Source of the DNA: Nocardioides acrostichi
Lineage (GTDB): Bacteria; Actinomycetota; Actinomycetes; Propionibacteriales; Nocardioidaceae
Length of the DNA: 64,000 bases
NCBI RefSeq assembly: GCF_015319165.1
Contig: NZ_JADIVZ010000001.1
Span: forward strand, 248,001-312,000
Direction: 5' to 3'
Part shown: piece by piece, positions 62,705 to 64,000 of the stretch
Layout: each line of letters begins with the position of its first letter
Numbering within the stretch: position 1 is the first letter of the stretch
Program-made: the position numbers and the translations under genes
Notes under the pieces: generated by a model
Databases searched by the model: none
Told to the model about the DNA's origin: nothing
The model's input: only the letters and a program-made list of their open reading frames with translations

Positions 62705-62710
62705 TAGGCT
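62705..62710 (+). promoter_or_regulatory. -10 element TAGGCT (leaderless type)
   Basis: TAGGCT ends 6 bases before the GTG at 62717, immediately after the repeat array. Confidence 0.5.
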
Positions 62711-62716
62711 CGGCGC

Positions 62717-63712
62717 GTGCAGCGGTGGGGTGGGGCGATCCGAGGGTTGCTGCTGGGCATGGCAACCGTGCTGACCCTGGTCGCGGGCACGCTGACCGCG
62801 GTGCGGATCGCGGGCTCCGAGGATGGGCCGTGGGTGCAGGCGGTGGCGCTGGTGCCGTGGGCGATCCCGGCCTGCGCGGCGGCGCTGGGGCTGCTGCTCC
62901 TCGCGATCGCCCTGCCCGGACGACGGCACGTGCGCTCGCTGTCCTTCTGGGCCGCCGCCGTGGTCGGCGTCCTCGCGCTGCACCTGGTCTGGTGGGGTCC
63001 GATGCTGGTCGACGACGCGCCCGAGGCCGACGGGTCCGGCCTGAGCGTCATGACCGTGAACCTCTTCCAGGGCGAGGGCGACAGTGTGCAGGCGTTCGCC
63101 GCGGCCCGCGCCCACGACGTCGACGTGCTGGTGCTGGAGGAGGTGACGGTCGGCGACGTCGTCCGGATGGATCTCGACGGACTCGCCGACACCTACCCCT
63201 ACAGCATCGGCACCGCCCGACCGGACGGCCTCACCGACGGCACCGTCGTCTTCTCGCGCATCCCGCTCGGACCCGCCACCCGAGTGCCGACGATCATGCA
63301 GAGCTGGCTCGTCGACGTCGGCACCGGCGACGACGCCGTCACTCTGCTGGCCGTGCACCCGGCGGCGCCGGTCGACCCGCCCACGTGGCGGCGCGAGCAC
63401 GCGCTGATCCGCGCCGTGGTGGCCGATCGGCACCCCGATCTCGTGGTCGGCGACTTCAACGCGACCCTGGACCACCTGCCGATGCGCCGCCTGCTCGCCC
63501 TCGGCTACGCCGACGCCACCGAGCAGTCGGGTGGCGGGTGGCAGCCCACCTGGCCCTCGAACGGCCTCGGGCCGGCGTCGTGGCTGCCGCCGTTCGCCCA
63601 GATCGACCACGTGCTCGTGGCGAGTTCGCTGGCTGCACGGCACACGCAGGCGGTCGAGATCACCGGCACCGACCACCGGGGTCTCGTCGCGTACCTGACG
63701 CACACGTCGTGA
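62717..63712 (+). CDS. Membrane-anchored endonuclease/exonuclease/phosphatase (EEP) family protein
   Basis: A 331-residue protein. Three N-terminal membrane helices (about 8-30, 41-66 and 74-94) precede an extracytoplasmic EEP domain (about 108-331). Its metal-site motifs are MTVNLF (Asn), VLVLEEV (Glu), VHPAAPVD, VVGDFNATLDH and QIDHVLV / GTDHRGLV (catalytic Asp-His pair). Substrates of this family include nucleic acids, phospholipids and inositol phosphates; none can be chosen. GTG 62717 is supported by the TAGGCT -10 at 6 bases. Confidence 0.87.
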   Translation: MQRWGGAIRGLLLGMATVLTLVAGTLTAVRIAGSEDGPWVQAVALVPWAIPACAAALGLLLLAIALPGRRHVRSLSFWAAAVVGVLALHLVWWGPMLVDDAPEADGSGLSVMTVNLFQGEGDSVQAFAAARAHDVDVLVLEEVTVGDVVRMDLDGLADTYPYSIGTARPDGLTDGTVVFSRIPLGPATRVPTIMQSWLVDVGTGDDAVTLLAVHPAAPVDPPTWRREHALIRAVVADRHPDLVVGDFNATLDHLPMRRLLALGYADATEQSGGGWQPTWPSNGLGPASWLPPFAQIDHVLVASSLAARHTQAVEITGTDHRGLVAYLTHTS

Positions 63713-63788
63713 GCGCGCCGTCCACACCCGTCGGGGCATCACCCGAAAGGCCCCTGGAAAGCAGCGCGCGACGCGACACAGTGGGGGG

Positions 63789-64000
63789 ATGAGCGATCAG
63801 AGCATCACTGTCAGCCGCACGATCGACGCCTCCACGCAGGCCATCTTCGACGTGTTGTCGAACCCCGAGAAGCACACTCAGCTCGATGGGTCCGGCTTCG
63901 TCGTCAGCGACGAGAAGACCGACCGCATCACCGGTACCGGCCAGGTGTTCCGGATGAACATGACCGGCGACCACATGGGTGGCGACTACCAGACCGACAA
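63789..64000 (+). CDS. SRPBCC family protein (partial, runs off the window)
   Basis: The first 70 codons of a protein beginning MSDQSITVSRTIDASTQAIFDVLSNPEKHTQLDGSG, the usual N-terminal strand-helix of SRPBCC/polyketide-cyclase-like proteins. The remainder is beyond 64000. A CACAGT -10-like element (63777-63782) ends 6 bases before the ATG. The ligand or substrate is unknown. Confidence 0.8.
   Translation, partial: MSDQSITVSRTIDASTQAIFDVLSNPEKHTQLDGSGFVVSDEKTDRITGTGQVFRMNMTGDHMGGDYQTD

Overview
The window is a gene-dense chromosomal segment of a high-GC Gram-positive bacterium. Gene content and order (tsaB-rimI-tsaD, tRNA-Gly/tRNA-Pro then tig, clpP1-clpP2-clpX, valS, folC-DUF4233, ndk, mreB-mreC-mreD-mrdA-rodA, rne-rplU-rpmA-obgE-proB) are those of an actinobacterium. 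Nocardioidaceae (Nocardioides-like, Propionibacteriales) is the best guess, but this rests on recalled synteny and not on a search. No rRNA, CRISPR array, prophage or insertion sequence was seen.

Layout. 0-7 kb: a transmembrane Ser/Thr kinase, an FHA-EssC/EccC-type secretion ATPase and a convergent WXG100-like gene, forming a reduced type VII secretion module. 7-16.6 kb: CysQ-like phosphatase, HAD hydrolase, lytic transglycosylase, tRNA t6A genes tsaB and tsaD with rimI, a GNAT enzyme, an epimerase, a LURP-one-like protein, rpiB, a Nei-type glycosylase and a SpoIIE/PP2C phosphatase. 16.6-23 kb: two tRNAs, trigger factor, a lipase-like hydrolase behind a 40-bp palindrome, an SRPBCC protein and the Clp protease genes. 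23-24.8 kb: two tandem paralogous single-pass membrane proteins of unknown function. 24.8-27.4 kb: valS on the minus strand. 27.6-32.4 kb: a five-gene, translationally coupled operon of phosphopantetheinyl transferase, atypical carrier protein, acyl-CoA dehydrogenase-like flavoprotein, aminoacyl-carrier-protein ligase and double alpha/beta-hydrolase. It is the best candidate here for an undescribed pathway. 32.5-43.2 kb: folC, a MocR regulator divergent from a PPOX-type protein, ndk and the cell-shape operon. 43.2-53.3 kb: cation/proton antiporter, MFS pumps, LysE exporter and the radical-SAM pair TIGR03960/TIGR03936, split here by five accessory genes. 53.3-61.6 kb: RNase E/G with a long repeat-rich N-terminus, GH25 lysozyme, rplU, rpmA, obgE and proB. 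61.6-62.7 kb: decayed DNA (PhoX-like remnant, frameshifted DUF1801 gene) between two short-repeat arrays. The window ends with an EEP-family membrane protein and the start of an SRPBCC gene.

How the genes work together. Most of the window is housekeeping: protein folding and turnover (tig, clpP1P2X), lateral wall growth (mreBCD-mrdA-rodA), translation (valS, rplU, rpmA, tsaB/tsaD, tRNAs), RNA decay (rne) and folate, nucleotide and proline metabolism. In the 27.6-32.4 kb operon the PPTase would prime the carrier protein, the ligase would load an amino acid, the flavoprotein would oxidise the thioester and the Cys-type hydrolase would release or transfer the product. That scheme is inferred from families and coupling.

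Two sequence-level themes recur. About sixteen genes have a TANNNT-like -10 hexamer 6-9 bases before the start codon, which points to leaderless transcripts. Four intergenic arrays share a 22-bp repeat that often supplies the stop codon of the preceding gene, and an unrelated array before folC has the same period.
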